Shown here in pieces: positions 1 through 6,724 of a stretch of 20,700 nucleotides of DNA (the first letter of the stretch is position 1; every line of letters begins with the position of its first letter). The notes under the pieces are model-generated. The model was not told the DNA's origin. It was given only the letters and a program-made list of their open reading frames with translations, and made no database searches. Made by a program: the position numbers and the translations under genes. The stretch comes from JAUIAI01 sp049680625 (lineage in GTDB: Bacteria; Pseudomonadota; Gammaproteobacteria; Burkholderiales; Burkholderiaceae_E), in the NCBI GenBank assembly GCA_049680625.1, contig JBAUID010000254.1, positions 1 to 20,700 on the forward strand, given 5' to 3'.

Positions 1-248
1 CGAAATGGCACGAACTGAATCAGCCGACCGGCGCCCTTAGCTTCACGCCGTTTCAGCGTTCGCTAATACATCGGTCCAAACTTCAAGCACCAGCGGTGAA
101 CCGATTCGTACGAAACAGTCACTCCGCGTTGCGCTAGAAGATCTTCAACGTCCTGGAAACACAGCGAAAACCGGTGGTACAGCCAAACAGCCGTGCTGAT
201 GACTTCAGGCGGAAAACGATGACCGTGGTAGCGATTGCCTTGTTTCAT
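1..248 (-). pseudogene. IS6-family transposase, N-terminal remnant with amber stop
   Basis: From the ATG at 246-248 the minus strand encodes about 60 residues with the N-terminal signature of IS6/IS26-type DDE transposases: a GHRFPPEVI start, an AVWLYHRFSL segment, DVEDLLAQRGV, then the helix-turn-helix end HRWCLKFGP. A TAG codon at 63-65 falls where family members normally read straight through. The frame stays open beyond it (RTLKRREAK, a plausible family continuation) to the window edge, but no GDxWhlDE catalytic segment appears in the next 20 codons. The element is therefore inactive in what can be seen. A candidate terminal repeat, GGCATTGTCACCTT on the minus strand (275-288), lies 27 bases ahead of the start codon; I could not pair it because the other end is outside the window. 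Confidence 0.75.
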
Positions 249-362
249 GAACTAAGCTTGCCATACCATTGGGCAAGGTGACAATGCCTACTGCAGGAAT
301 GCGCCACCACCCCTTTAACTAGTCGGTACCGGGTGCTGAATGCGAAAAGTCACAAGTCCGAT

Positions 363-1184
363 TTAGTGCGAGCCTTGCCTGTGGTCAATTGAATTGAGCA
401 ATGGCGCAAGAGCCCGGTTTCGCAACTCACGCGCAGAACGAGGCTCTTCCATCTTATGTAGTGGCATGAATCCCCGAATAGTAGTTGCCATGTAGCGCAG
501 CGCAGTCCGAATTACCCGCATTTTACTGGCACCAAGTTTCAAGTCATATCGCAGAATCAGAGGAATCTCAGCAACTGAGGCGTCGATTCGACGACAATTG
601 AGCAGTAATTCGTACATGCACGAAAACCCGTTTTCACGCAGAAAATTGTCGCCGTATTTGCTGACAAGCTCGCGCAATGTCGCCAACCGATAGGCCCGAA
701 AACCACAAGTGAAGTCGCGTGCGCCTGGGTAGCGGACTAATGTGCGGATTAGCGTACTGGCGAGGTGACTCAATGCTACCCGGTAAGCCGGTACACCAAC
801 TTCCTGCGATCCCGGTTGGAAACGAGATGCAATCACGACGTCGAAGCCGCTGCGGATCTTAACCAACATTTCGCGAATCAGCTCAGGACCCTGCGAATTA
901 TCTGCGTCCATTGTGACAACGACACCTTCCATCGCTGCTGCTGCTTTCAAACCAGTTCGAATGGCCGCTCCTAGGCCTTGATTGTGCGAATGTTGAATCA
1001 GCGTAACTGGAATTGAATCCGCTGCATGCCGAGCAATCTTCGCGGTTTGGTCACCTGATCCATCATCCACCACCAAAATGCGATAATCGCACCAGTCGCG
1101 GAGGGAACTATCGATTCGTTCCAGTAGACCAGGTAGATCCGCTTCTTCGTTGAAGGCCGGTAAAACAATAGTAGCTTTTTCCAT
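363..1184 (-). CDS. Family 2 glycosyltransferase (dolichol-phosphate mannosyltransferase-like)
   Basis: A 273-residue GT-A glycosyltransferase of family GT2, predicted to transfer a sugar from a nucleotide-sugar to a lipid or glycan acceptor at the cytoplasmic face of the inner membrane. The N-terminus reads VLPAFNEEADLPGLL. LVVDDGSGDQT (37-47) forms the nucleotide-binding loop, and TMDADNSQ (91-98) holds the DxD-type metal site. IASRF (118-122) and a conserved GFRAYR segment (161-166) follow. There is no obvious C-terminal pair of membrane helices, so this is the short, soluble DPM1-like form. Its ATG overlaps the wecB stop by one base (TAATG), implying translational coupling. Next to a UDP-GlcNAc 2-epimerase, a role in surface polysaccharide or lipid-linked sugar synthesis is likely. 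The acceptor and donor cannot be read from sequence. Confidence 0.9.
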   Translation of the reverse strand: MEKATIVLPAFNEEADLPGLLERIDSSLRDWCDYRILVVDDGSGDQTAKIARHAADSIPVTLIQHSHNQGLGAAIRTGLKAAAAMEGVVVTMDADNSQGPELIREMLVKIRSGFDVVIASRFQPGSQEVGVPAYRVALSHLASTLIRTLVRYPGARDFTCGFRAYRLATLRELVSKYGDNFLRENGFSCMYELLLNCRRIDASVAEIPLILRYDLKLGASKMRVIRTALRYMATTIRGFMPLHKMEEPRSARELRNRALAPLLNSIDHRQGSH

Positions 1185-2338
1185 TAAACGGCCGTCCGGC
1201 GTGACTCATGCCGAATGTTCCAATTCGGACCAAATTGAGATTGGATCGCCGTGACGATACGATGGCTTGCATCCCCCGAACCGAAGGGGTTGATGACTCG
1301 CCGCGCAGCCTGCGCCCATCGATCAGAATCCATTGCGTCCTCAAGTATTGCACGTAGGCGTTCCGGCGAATGTCCGGCGAGCCGGGCAACACCGCATTCC
1401 ACGGCCTCGGACCGTTCGGTGGTATCGCGCAACACCGCAACGGGTTTGCCCAGTGTTGGCGCTTCTTCAACAATGCCACCGGAATCAGACACAATTAGCC
1501 AGGACTGCGACAGCAAGTGAACAAAATCTGAATAGGCCAGCGGCTCGATTAAGTGCATCCCGGATTGTCCTTGCAACTCGCGATAGGCCACTTCACTGAC
1601 ATTGGGATTCGGATGCACAGGAAAAATGACGGCGACATCAGGATACCGGTCGACAAATTCACGCATGCAGCGCAAGTGGCCCGTCATGACGTCACCGAAA
1701 TTTTCCCGCCGGTGAGTCGTCAGCGTGACAATTCGCTTATCACGAAGTTTGTCCAGTAATCGTAATAACGAATCAGAGGCTTTTGAGGACGATAGCGTAT
1801 GTTTAAGCGAATCAACCCCCGTATTGCCCGTCGTGTAAATACAGTCCGGATCAATTCCTTCATTACGCAGCGTCCGGGCGTTGGCACGTGTTGATGCAAA
1901 GTGCAATTGTGCGGTTTGAGCGATCAACCGGCGATTGAGTTCTTCGGGAAAGGGACTGAAGCGGTTTCCAGTACGCAGACCGGCTTCCACATGTCCAACC
2001 GGAATCCTTTGATAACTGGCAGCCAAAGCACCAGCTAACGCTGTAGTTGTGTCACCTTGAACAAGAACCAAATCCGGCCTTGTTTGCGTCAATATTCGTT
2101 GAAGTCCCACTAGTACTTTTTCAAGTACATCCGAAGGGGTTTGGCGATCGCTCATCACCTGCAGATCAAAATCAATCGGGATTTTTAATTGTTGGATAAG
2201 CGGCGTGAGCATATCAGTGTGCTGCGACGAGCAAGCCGTCACTGACCGCCACGAAGTTGTTTGGTTTATTGCGCGTATCACCGGCGCAAGCTTGATTGCT
2301 TCCGGACGCGTACCAAAAACAATCAGTACTGTAATCAT
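1184..2338 (-). CDS. wecB: UDP-N-acetylglucosamine 2-epimerase, non-hydrolysing
   Basis: A 384-residue enzyme interconverting UDP-GlcNAc and UDP-ManNAc, the first step towards ManNAc/ManNAcA units of surface polysaccharides. Family landmarks are in order: FGTRPEAIKLAPVI near the N-terminus, QHTDML, VQGDTTTALAGALAA, GHVEAGLRTGN, FPEELNRRL, TTHRRENFG, and the C-terminal SDSGGIVEEAPTLGKP followed by RDTTERSEAVE. Length is normal for the family and no landmark is missing. The ATG at 2336-2338 has a good ribosome-binding site (GGAAGA) just upstream. It is the first intact gene of a two-gene unit with the coupled glycosyltransferase. The rest of the polysaccharide pathway is absent here, and a gene remnant (2594-2806) lies immediately upstream. 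Confidence 0.95.
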   Translation of the reverse strand: MITVLIVFGTRPEAIKLAPVIRAINQTTSWRSVTACSSQHTDMLTPLIQQLKIPIDFDLQVMSDRQTPSDVLEKVLVGLQRILTQTRPDLVLVQGDTTTALAGALAASYQRIPVGHVEAGLRTGNRFSPFPEELNRRLIAQTAQLHFASTRANARTLRNEGIDPDCIYTTGNTGVDSLKHTLSSSKASDSLLRLLDKLRDKRIVTLTTHRRENFGDVMTGHLRCMREFVDRYPDVAVIFPVHPNPNVSEVAYRELQGQSGMHLIEPLAYSDFVHLLSQSWLIVSDSGGIVEEAPTLGKPVAVLRDTTERSEAVECGVARLAGHSPERLRAILEDAMDSDRWAQAARRVINPFGSGDASHRIVTAIQSQFGPNWNIRHESRRTAV

Positions 2339-2593
2339 TTTATCTTCCGGTCAAATTACCTGCGCATGGCCTCAGCTCACCAATTGCCGTTTGTGTTCGC
2401 ATGCGCAACGAACCGGCACCTGGTAGCGAGACAACACAATATGAAATGACCATCAAAAAGTCGAGCGTTCTTAAGGCGGTAGTGGGAACAAGTTCCGCAT
2501 TTAGCTCAATTGGAAAGCGTATTGTTCGACTCTCAGTGCACTCAATTTCCCAACGAAATGGGGTAGACAAATCTTAACCTAAAGATCCTCTGC

Positions 2594-2806
2594 CTACTTC
2601 AAACGATCGGGACGACGTCGCTGCGACAGCAAAGCTGTCACGACGCGAGGCAAAAAATCCGGCAACAAACCAACCAAGCACTTGTCAAAACTAGAGCGCC
2701 ACCAAATAGATAGACGACCTGGCCATGGCGACCCTTCGGACTCGATGACCAATTCATTGAAACCAGGCGCTGATTTTCGTAGAACTTCCTCAACATTACT
2801 GCCTAC
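2594..2806 (-). pseudogene. C-terminal remnant of an unidentified gene
   Basis: On the minus strand an open frame of about 70 codons runs from just after a TAG (2807-2809) to a TAG at 2594-2596, with no ATG or convincing start. The translation looks protein-like: it begins VGSNVEEVLRKSAPGFNELV, continues IESEGSPWPGRLSIWWR, then has a hydrophobic stretch (CLVGLLPDFLP) and a basic end (QRRRPDRLK). It reads as the 3' end of a gene whose 5' part was lost where the zeta-like gene now lies. Because it sits upstream of wecB on the same strand, it may have belonged to the same polysaccharide locus; a C-terminal methyltransferase fragment is one possibility. I do not recognise the family with confidence. 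Between 2339 and 2593 I see no gene. Confidence 0.45.
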
Positions 2807-2832
2807 CTAAGAGTGGTGAAAGGAGTGGATTA

Positions 2833-3768
2833 CTACAGTTCACTACGCGGGGAATTGCGTTTCGCCATTGATTGCTGATAGAAGAACCAATTCTCCAACG
2901 CGATACGCGCCTCAGACAATTTTTCCAATGCCAGATCGATGGCATTGTTTTCCGTCGTTGACGCCATCAAAACTCCACGTTGCCCCTGTACTTTCCCAAG
3001 TGCCAATGAGTCGGTACGCCCCCATCGCATTGCAGGTATCGAATCGGCGAATAGAGTCGCCACGCGCTCCTTGATACACGATGCGCTGGTGGCGGTCTGG
3101 GTCCGTACTTGTACATGAGCCTGAATTTGACTGATCGCGCGGCACGCAGCAATCCTCAATTCTTCAGCGGTCGCAGCGACGGACAATTGCAGCTGCTCAA
3201 ACCAATTGGGAAAAGGCCAGTTCACTGTTCTGGGGAGACCCTCGATTGCATTTGCAATAAGCTGGGTTTTCTTACCACTGTTGTCCAGGATAATAAGATG
3301 GTCTACGATCCGTGACGCGACACGTAAGCGCTGAAGCCCGCGCGTGTAACGCCTGCAGATTGTCTTTTTGTCCACCGCGTACCCTCTCTGGCCGAGGCGC
3401 TGCTGGACTCGCAAGTAGGATAAAGCGACGCTGTCGAGGCCCACGTAGATCAGGTGTAATGTAAATCCCACGGTTTTCGCGATATCAATGATTCGAAACG
3501 GATGAGCACCCGATAACGTCGATATCATGACGAAACTTTGTCCTTCCTTCAGATATTGCCGCTGCTGATGAATAGCCAGTCGCGCCATTTGAAAAGGTGT
3601 GTCAGCGCAAATCGGCGCCTCGCGGTGCCTACGGTTTTCAAGCAAATTCGGGTTTACGATGGGCAACGCGTATTGAAAAAATTGTGCCGCTATTGTTGCC
3701 TTTCCACTTCCATTTGGCCCTGCGATGATCCACAGATGGTTTGAAGGTGCCTGAGACCTTCTGATCAT
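2833..3768 (-). CDS. Zeta-toxin-like P-loop kinase with altered Walker A
   Basis: A 311-residue protein resembling zeta-toxin family kinases, which phosphorylate UDP-N-acetyl sugars or other small molecules. The N-terminus has IIAGPNGSGKAT (residues 14-25). The position after the P-loop Lys, normally Ser or Thr for Mg2+ binding, is Ala24. Further family features are the MISTLSGAHPFRIIDIAK segment (81-98), where homologues usually read ETTLSG, a YVGLDSVALSYLRVQQR segment, RRYTRGLQRL (139-148) and LDNSG (161-165). The Asp of the usual VNADE motif is also not evident (IVNPNL here). About 110 C-terminal residues extend beyond the kinase core and I do not recognise them. The ATG overlaps the stop of the upstream broken small gene (ATGA). 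The fold call is fairly safe; loss of activity is inference. Confidence 0.75.
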   Translation of the reverse strand: MIRRSQAPSNHLWIIAGPNGSGKATIAAQFFQYALPIVNPNLLENRRHREAPICADTPFQMARLAIHQQRQYLKEGQSFVMISTLSGAHPFRIIDIAKTVGFTLHLIYVGLDSVALSYLRVQQRLGQRGYAVDKKTICRRYTRGLQRLRVASRIVDHLIILDNSGKKTQLIANAIEGLPRTVNWPFPNWFEQLQLSVAATAEELRIAACRAISQIQAHVQVRTQTATSASCIKERVATLFADSIPAMRWGRTDSLALGKVQGQRGVLMASTTENNAIDLALEKLSEARIALENWFFYQQSMAKRNSPRSEL

Positions 3769-3984
3769 TGGTCTTCACCGATTGCCAAATTGACTGGAGC
3801 GATCTGTCCAGAGGGTTGTTCGCAAACAATTGATGAGAGTTGGCCTTCCGATACATAGAAAATTGGCTCACCACGGGCCAGGTGGCGATGCCGCACGCAG
3901 CCCAGGGTTAGCATCTAGCCTATTTGCGGCTAGGAAGGCTTTCTCGAAGTTAAATTCTGTGGGGAGCAAATTGCGCGACATCAT
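3765..3984 (-). pseudogene. Frameshifted small partner gene (antitoxin-like) of the zeta-like kinase
   Basis: Two adjoining minus-strand frames make one plausible protein of about 70 residues. The first starts at ATG 3979-3981 or 3982-3984 behind a strong ribosome-binding site (AAAGGAAA), and reads MSRNLLPTEFNFEKAFLAAN through DANPGLR before running out of frame. The second picks up at about 3896 with RHRHLARGEPIFYVSEGQL and ends GEDQ at a TGA (3765-3767) that overlaps the kinase ATG. Loss of two bases from a GCGCGG run around 3891-3898 would explain the break; restoring GC gives LRARHRHLARGEP in one frame. Position and the ATGA overlap fit an antitoxin or chaperone partner. I recall similar small proteins with an 'RGxPxxY' core beside zeta-like kinases, but this is unverified. 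A sequencing error is the main alternative. Confidence 0.55.
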
Positions 3985-4035
3985 TGTTGATTTCCTTTGT
4001 CGACATTAGTGTTAGATTTGGAATGCCAAACAGAA

Positions 4036-4069
4036 GATCGGTGTTCGCGCAAAATACGCGGCACCGATC
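4036..4069 (-). terminator. Hairpin downstream of the copper operon
   Basis: GATCGGTG (4036-4043) pairs perfectly with CACCGATC (4062-4069), and an inner CGCG/CGCG (4046-4049 with 4057-4060) extends the stem, leaving a 7-base loop. It lies 26 bases past the stop codon of the CusF-like gene and before the next gene. On the minus strand it is followed by TTCTGTTTGG rather than a clean U-run, so it may be a weak intrinsic terminator or an mRNA 3'-end stabiliser. Confidence 0.5.
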
Positions 4070-4094
4070 CTCCCCTGGACAAACTAGGCCGCGA

Positions 4095-4529
4095 CTACTT
4101 GGCCGGCTTGATCTCGGTAATTACCATGGCACCGTCCTTGTCCTCGACATGAAACATAACGCTGTCACCTTTCTTCACGGCATCGAGCATGGCATCATCG
4201 GCAACTCTGAATACCATGGTCATTGGAGGCATATCCAGATTCGTGATTGGTCCGTGTTTGATGGTGATTTTCTTAGAGCCTTTGTTGATGCGCTTGATTT
4301 CCCCCTGTGTCATAGCGGCCGAACCAGCAGCCATCATCATCTTGTCATCCTTCGCTTGCATTGGCGCCATGGATTTTTGAGCCGCGGACTGACCAGCCTT
4401 CATGTCGTGCGACATTGTCTTGGATGTTGATGAAGCGTGATCATGGGCATGGCCATCACCGGTCGCCGCACAGGCAGTCCCTAAAAACGCGGCACTGATC
4501 AAGGCCGCTGCAGTGTGAATGGTAGTCAT
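4095..4529 (-). CDS. CusF-like periplasmic copper-binding protein
   Basis: A 144-residue exported protein. Residues 1-21 form a signal peptide ending near GTACAA. A Met/His-rich linker follows (HAHDHA, then several Met up to residue 73), and the C-terminal 70 residues are a CusF-type OB-fold domain beginning QGEIKRIN. CusF carries Cu(I) or Ag(I) in the periplasm and hands it to an efflux system. The metal site is visible as KHGP...LDMPPMTM: His92, Met103 and Met105 match E. coli CusF His36, Met47 and Met49. The Trp44 that caps the metal in E. coli is Met100 here. The start has a good AAGGAAA ribosome-binding site. It is the last gene of the copper operon, 31 bases after the cupredoxin, and is followed by a hairpin. 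Confidence 0.88.
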   Translation of the reverse strand: MTTIHTAAALISAAFLGTACAATGDGHAHDHASSTSKTMSHDMKAGQSAAQKSMAPMQAKDDKMMMAAGSAAMTQGEIKRINKGSKKITIKHGPITNLDMPPMTMVFRVADDAMLDAVKKGDSVMFHVEDKDGAMVITEIKPAK

Positions 4530-4560
4530 AGTGTTTCCTTATGTTGTAATCGAATCGATC

Positions 4561-5160
4561 TTAGTGGGTATGCTTTTTCTTTTTTTCGTCGCCATGGTCG
4601 TCTTTTGTATGACCGTGTCCAGACTCCTTCTTAACGCTCGTATGATTGCCGGTATCGCCAGCGATGTTTAACTTCCCGATCATCCCGGCCTGATAGTGTC
4701 CGGGGATCAGGCAGGCAAATTTCAATTCACCGCCACGATTGAACTTCCAGACTATTTCACCCGTTGTTCCCGGAGAAACATGGGCCTGATACGGTGCATC
4801 GTGTTCCATGTTTGGGAATTTGATCATCAATGCAGCGTGATCATCAAGCGATTGCTGATTACCCAGAACAAACTCGTGCATGATTTGACCCTTATTCTCG
4901 ATGACAAAGCGCACGGTCTCGCCGGCCTCAACTTTTACCGATTCGGGATCAAAACGCATTTTGTCGAGCATCGCGACCTGTATCGTTCGCTTAGCGTCGG
5001 ACGCATCGCCAGCGATTCCCCAATCAGTTTGTTCCTTCTCTACTGCCACGGCTGGCTTCTTCTCAGAGTGGCCCGCTTGGTTGCCGTGCGCTATCGCTGT
5101 ACCGGATAAAGTAAGCCCAGCCACCAGTAAAGACAGGGGAAGATGTTTTCTAAAGTTCAT
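4561..5160 (-). CDS. Exported cupredoxin with His-rich tail
   Basis: A 199-residue periplasmic blue-copper-type protein. A signal peptide (about 1-24, ending GTAIA) is followed by a short spacer and a plastocyanin-like domain (about 58-166). The type 1 copper ligands are all present: His95 in IMHEFVLG, then Cys150, His155 and Met160 in ACLIPGHYQAGM. The region from 170 on is rich in His and Lys (GHGHTKDDHGDEKKKKHTH) and could bind further metal. In copper-resistance clusters such proteins are thought to buffer or shuttle copper, for example to the multicopper oxidase; this is family knowledge rather than something the sequence proves. The start has an AAGGAA ribosome-binding site. It lies 69 bases after the oxidase gene in the same transcriptional direction. 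Confidence 0.9.
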   Translation of the reverse strand: MNFRKHLPLSLLVAGLTLSGTAIAHGNQAGHSEKKPAVAVEKEQTDWGIAGDASDAKRTIQVAMLDKMRFDPESVKVEAGETVRFVIENKGQIMHEFVLGNQQSLDDHAALMIKFPNMEHDAPYQAHVSPGTTGEIVWKFNRGGELKFACLIPGHYQAGMIGKLNIAGDTGNHTSVKKESGHGHTKDDHGDEKKKKHTH

Positions 5161-5229
5161 GAGAATTCCTTGTAAAGTCTGTCGTAGAAATATGTCGCTG
5201 CTATAAATGCGCTATAAATTATTAGCGCG

Positions 5230-6642
5230 TCACATACCCGAGTGTTTACGCGGCTTACGTATCTTGACCTCGGTAACCGTTTTGGGGGCATGCGCCAACT
5301 TCATGGCGGGCTGGCCGCTATCGCTCGAACGCTCAGGTTCCGCCAATTTCCCCTTGAATTCGTACGCCACCGTTCCAGGCGGGTGCTCGTACCAGCCGGG
5401 GTCGGCATACACGCCCGGTTCAAGGTCTTTGCGGACTTTGAGCATACTGAACATGCCACCCATCTCGACGGATCCATATTGGCCCTGCCCCGTCATCATT
5501 GGTTCGGTGTTATCGGGCAGCGGCATTTCCATCTCGGTCATGTCAGCCATACCGCGCTCACCCATGGCCATGTATTCCGGCACTAAATTGCGAAGCCCTT
5601 GAATAACACCGCTGTGGTCGACGCCGATCAACGTGGGCACGTCATGCCCCATTGCGTTCATCGTATGATGAGCCTTATGGCAGTGAAATGCCCAGTCACC
5701 CTCTTCGTCTGCAAGAAAGTCAATTTGACGCATTTGCCCAACGGCAATATCCGTGGTGACTTCGTACTGGCGCGCACTTTTGGGGGTCGGACCACCGTCT
5801 GTTCCAGTGACCAGAAACTCGACCCCGTGCAAATGAATCGGGTGATTGGTCATCGTCAGGTTGCCGATACGTACGCGCACTTTGTCGTTCTTACGTGCCA
5901 CTAATGGCGCAACCCCCGGGAATATCCGGCTATTCCATGACCACAAATTGAAGTCCAACATGGTCATGATTTTGGGCGTGTACGCCCCCGGGTCGACGTC
6001 GTAAGCATTGAGCAGGAAGCAGTAATCCCGATCGACTTCATCAATCAGTGGATGTTTGCCTTTGGGGTGGGTTACCCAAAAACCCATCATACCCATCGCC
6101 ATCTGCGTCATCTCATCAGCATGGGGGTGGTACATGAAAGTGCCGGGGCGTTTTGCTTCGAATTCGTAGACAAAGGTTTTGCCGGGGTCAATGGCGGGCT
6201 GATTCAGCCCAGCCACGCCGTCCATGCCGTTAGGCAAACGTTGCCCGTGCCAGTGAATACTGGTGTGCTCCGGCAGTCGATTGGTCACAAAAATTCGAAC
6301 CCTGTCACCCTCCACGACTTCAATGGTTGGTCCGGGACTTTGCCCGTTGTACCCCCACAGGTGCGCCTTGAAGTTCTCCGACATCTCGCGTACTACCGGT
6401 TCGGCGACCAGGTGAAATTCTTTGACACCTTTGTTCATTCGCCACGGCAACGTCCAGCCATTAAGCGTCACTACCGGCTTGTAGGGACGACCCGTATTGG
6501 GCACCAGACCCTGCATCGTATCCGGCGAACCCTGGGAGACGATTTCCGGCAATGCAGCCATCGCAACTTTGCTGACTGTTGTGGCGGCGACACCGGCAGC
6601 AATCGCTGCGCTGCCTTGCATAAATTTTCTACGTGTACTCAT
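5230..6642 (-). CDS. Two-domain multicopper oxidase, Tat-exported, copper resistance
   Basis: A 470-residue copper oxidase, probably oxidising Cu(I) to the less toxic Cu(II) in the periplasm with O2 as acceptor. The N-terminus MSTRRKFMQG with the following Ala-rich stretch is a Tat-type signal. All copper motifs are intact: HWH (130-132), HPH (172-174), HPIHLH (267-272) and HCHKAHHTMNAM (320-331). Cys321, His267, His326 and Met331 serve the type 1 site, and the His pairs serve the trinuclear centre. The motifs span only about 200 residues, so this is a two-domain enzyme, not the three-domain CopA or CueO layout of about 500-600 residues. A tail of about 130 residues with a Met-rich stretch (Met358-Met400) follows the last motif and may recruit Cu(I). 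The ribosome-binding site is GAGG. It sits between the TolC-like gene and the cupredoxin. Confidence 0.92.
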   Translation of the reverse strand: MSTRRKFMQGSAAIAAGVAATTVSKVAMAALPEIVSQGSPDTMQGLVPNTGRPYKPVVTLNGWTLPWRMNKGVKEFHLVAEPVVREMSENFKAHLWGYNGQSPGPTIEVVEGDRVRIFVTNRLPEHTSIHWHGQRLPNGMDGVAGLNQPAIDPGKTFVYEFEAKRPGTFMYHPHADEMTQMAMGMMGFWVTHPKGKHPLIDEVDRDYCFLLNAYDVDPGAYTPKIMTMLDFNLWSWNSRIFPGVAPLVARKNDKVRVRIGNLTMTNHPIHLHGVEFLVTGTDGGPTPKSARQYEVTTDIAVGQMRQIDFLADEEGDWAFHCHKAHHTMNAMGHDVPTLIGVDHSGVIQGLRNLVPEYMAMGERGMADMTEMEMPLPDNTEPMMTGQGQYGSVEMGGMFSMLKVRKDLEPGVYADPGWYEHPPGTVAYEFKGKLAEPERSSDSGQPAMKLAHAPKTVTEVKIRKPRKHSGM

Positions 6643-6724
6643 TTGTTAAACCTCGGTGTTTTCAATGCGGCTACCCCATTGGACGGTAGCGAACGGAGCG
6701 GAGCTAAGCGAATGTCAGGAAGGA

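Noticed and set aside
2340..2570. Minus-strand 76-codon frame just upstream of wecB
   Set aside because: It overlaps the wecB ribosome-binding site, lacks family features, and the better-looking protein segment in this region is in the separate 2594-2806 frame.
3638..3874. Minus-strand 78-codon frame at the front of the zeta-like gene
   Set aside because: It overlaps the kinase gene out of frame, and in 3769-3874 another frame (ending at the ATGA overlap) reads far more like protein.
3984..4430. Plus-strand 148-codon frame opposite the CusF-like gene
   Set aside because: Antisense to a well-supported gene, with an unlikely composition rich in His and Arg.
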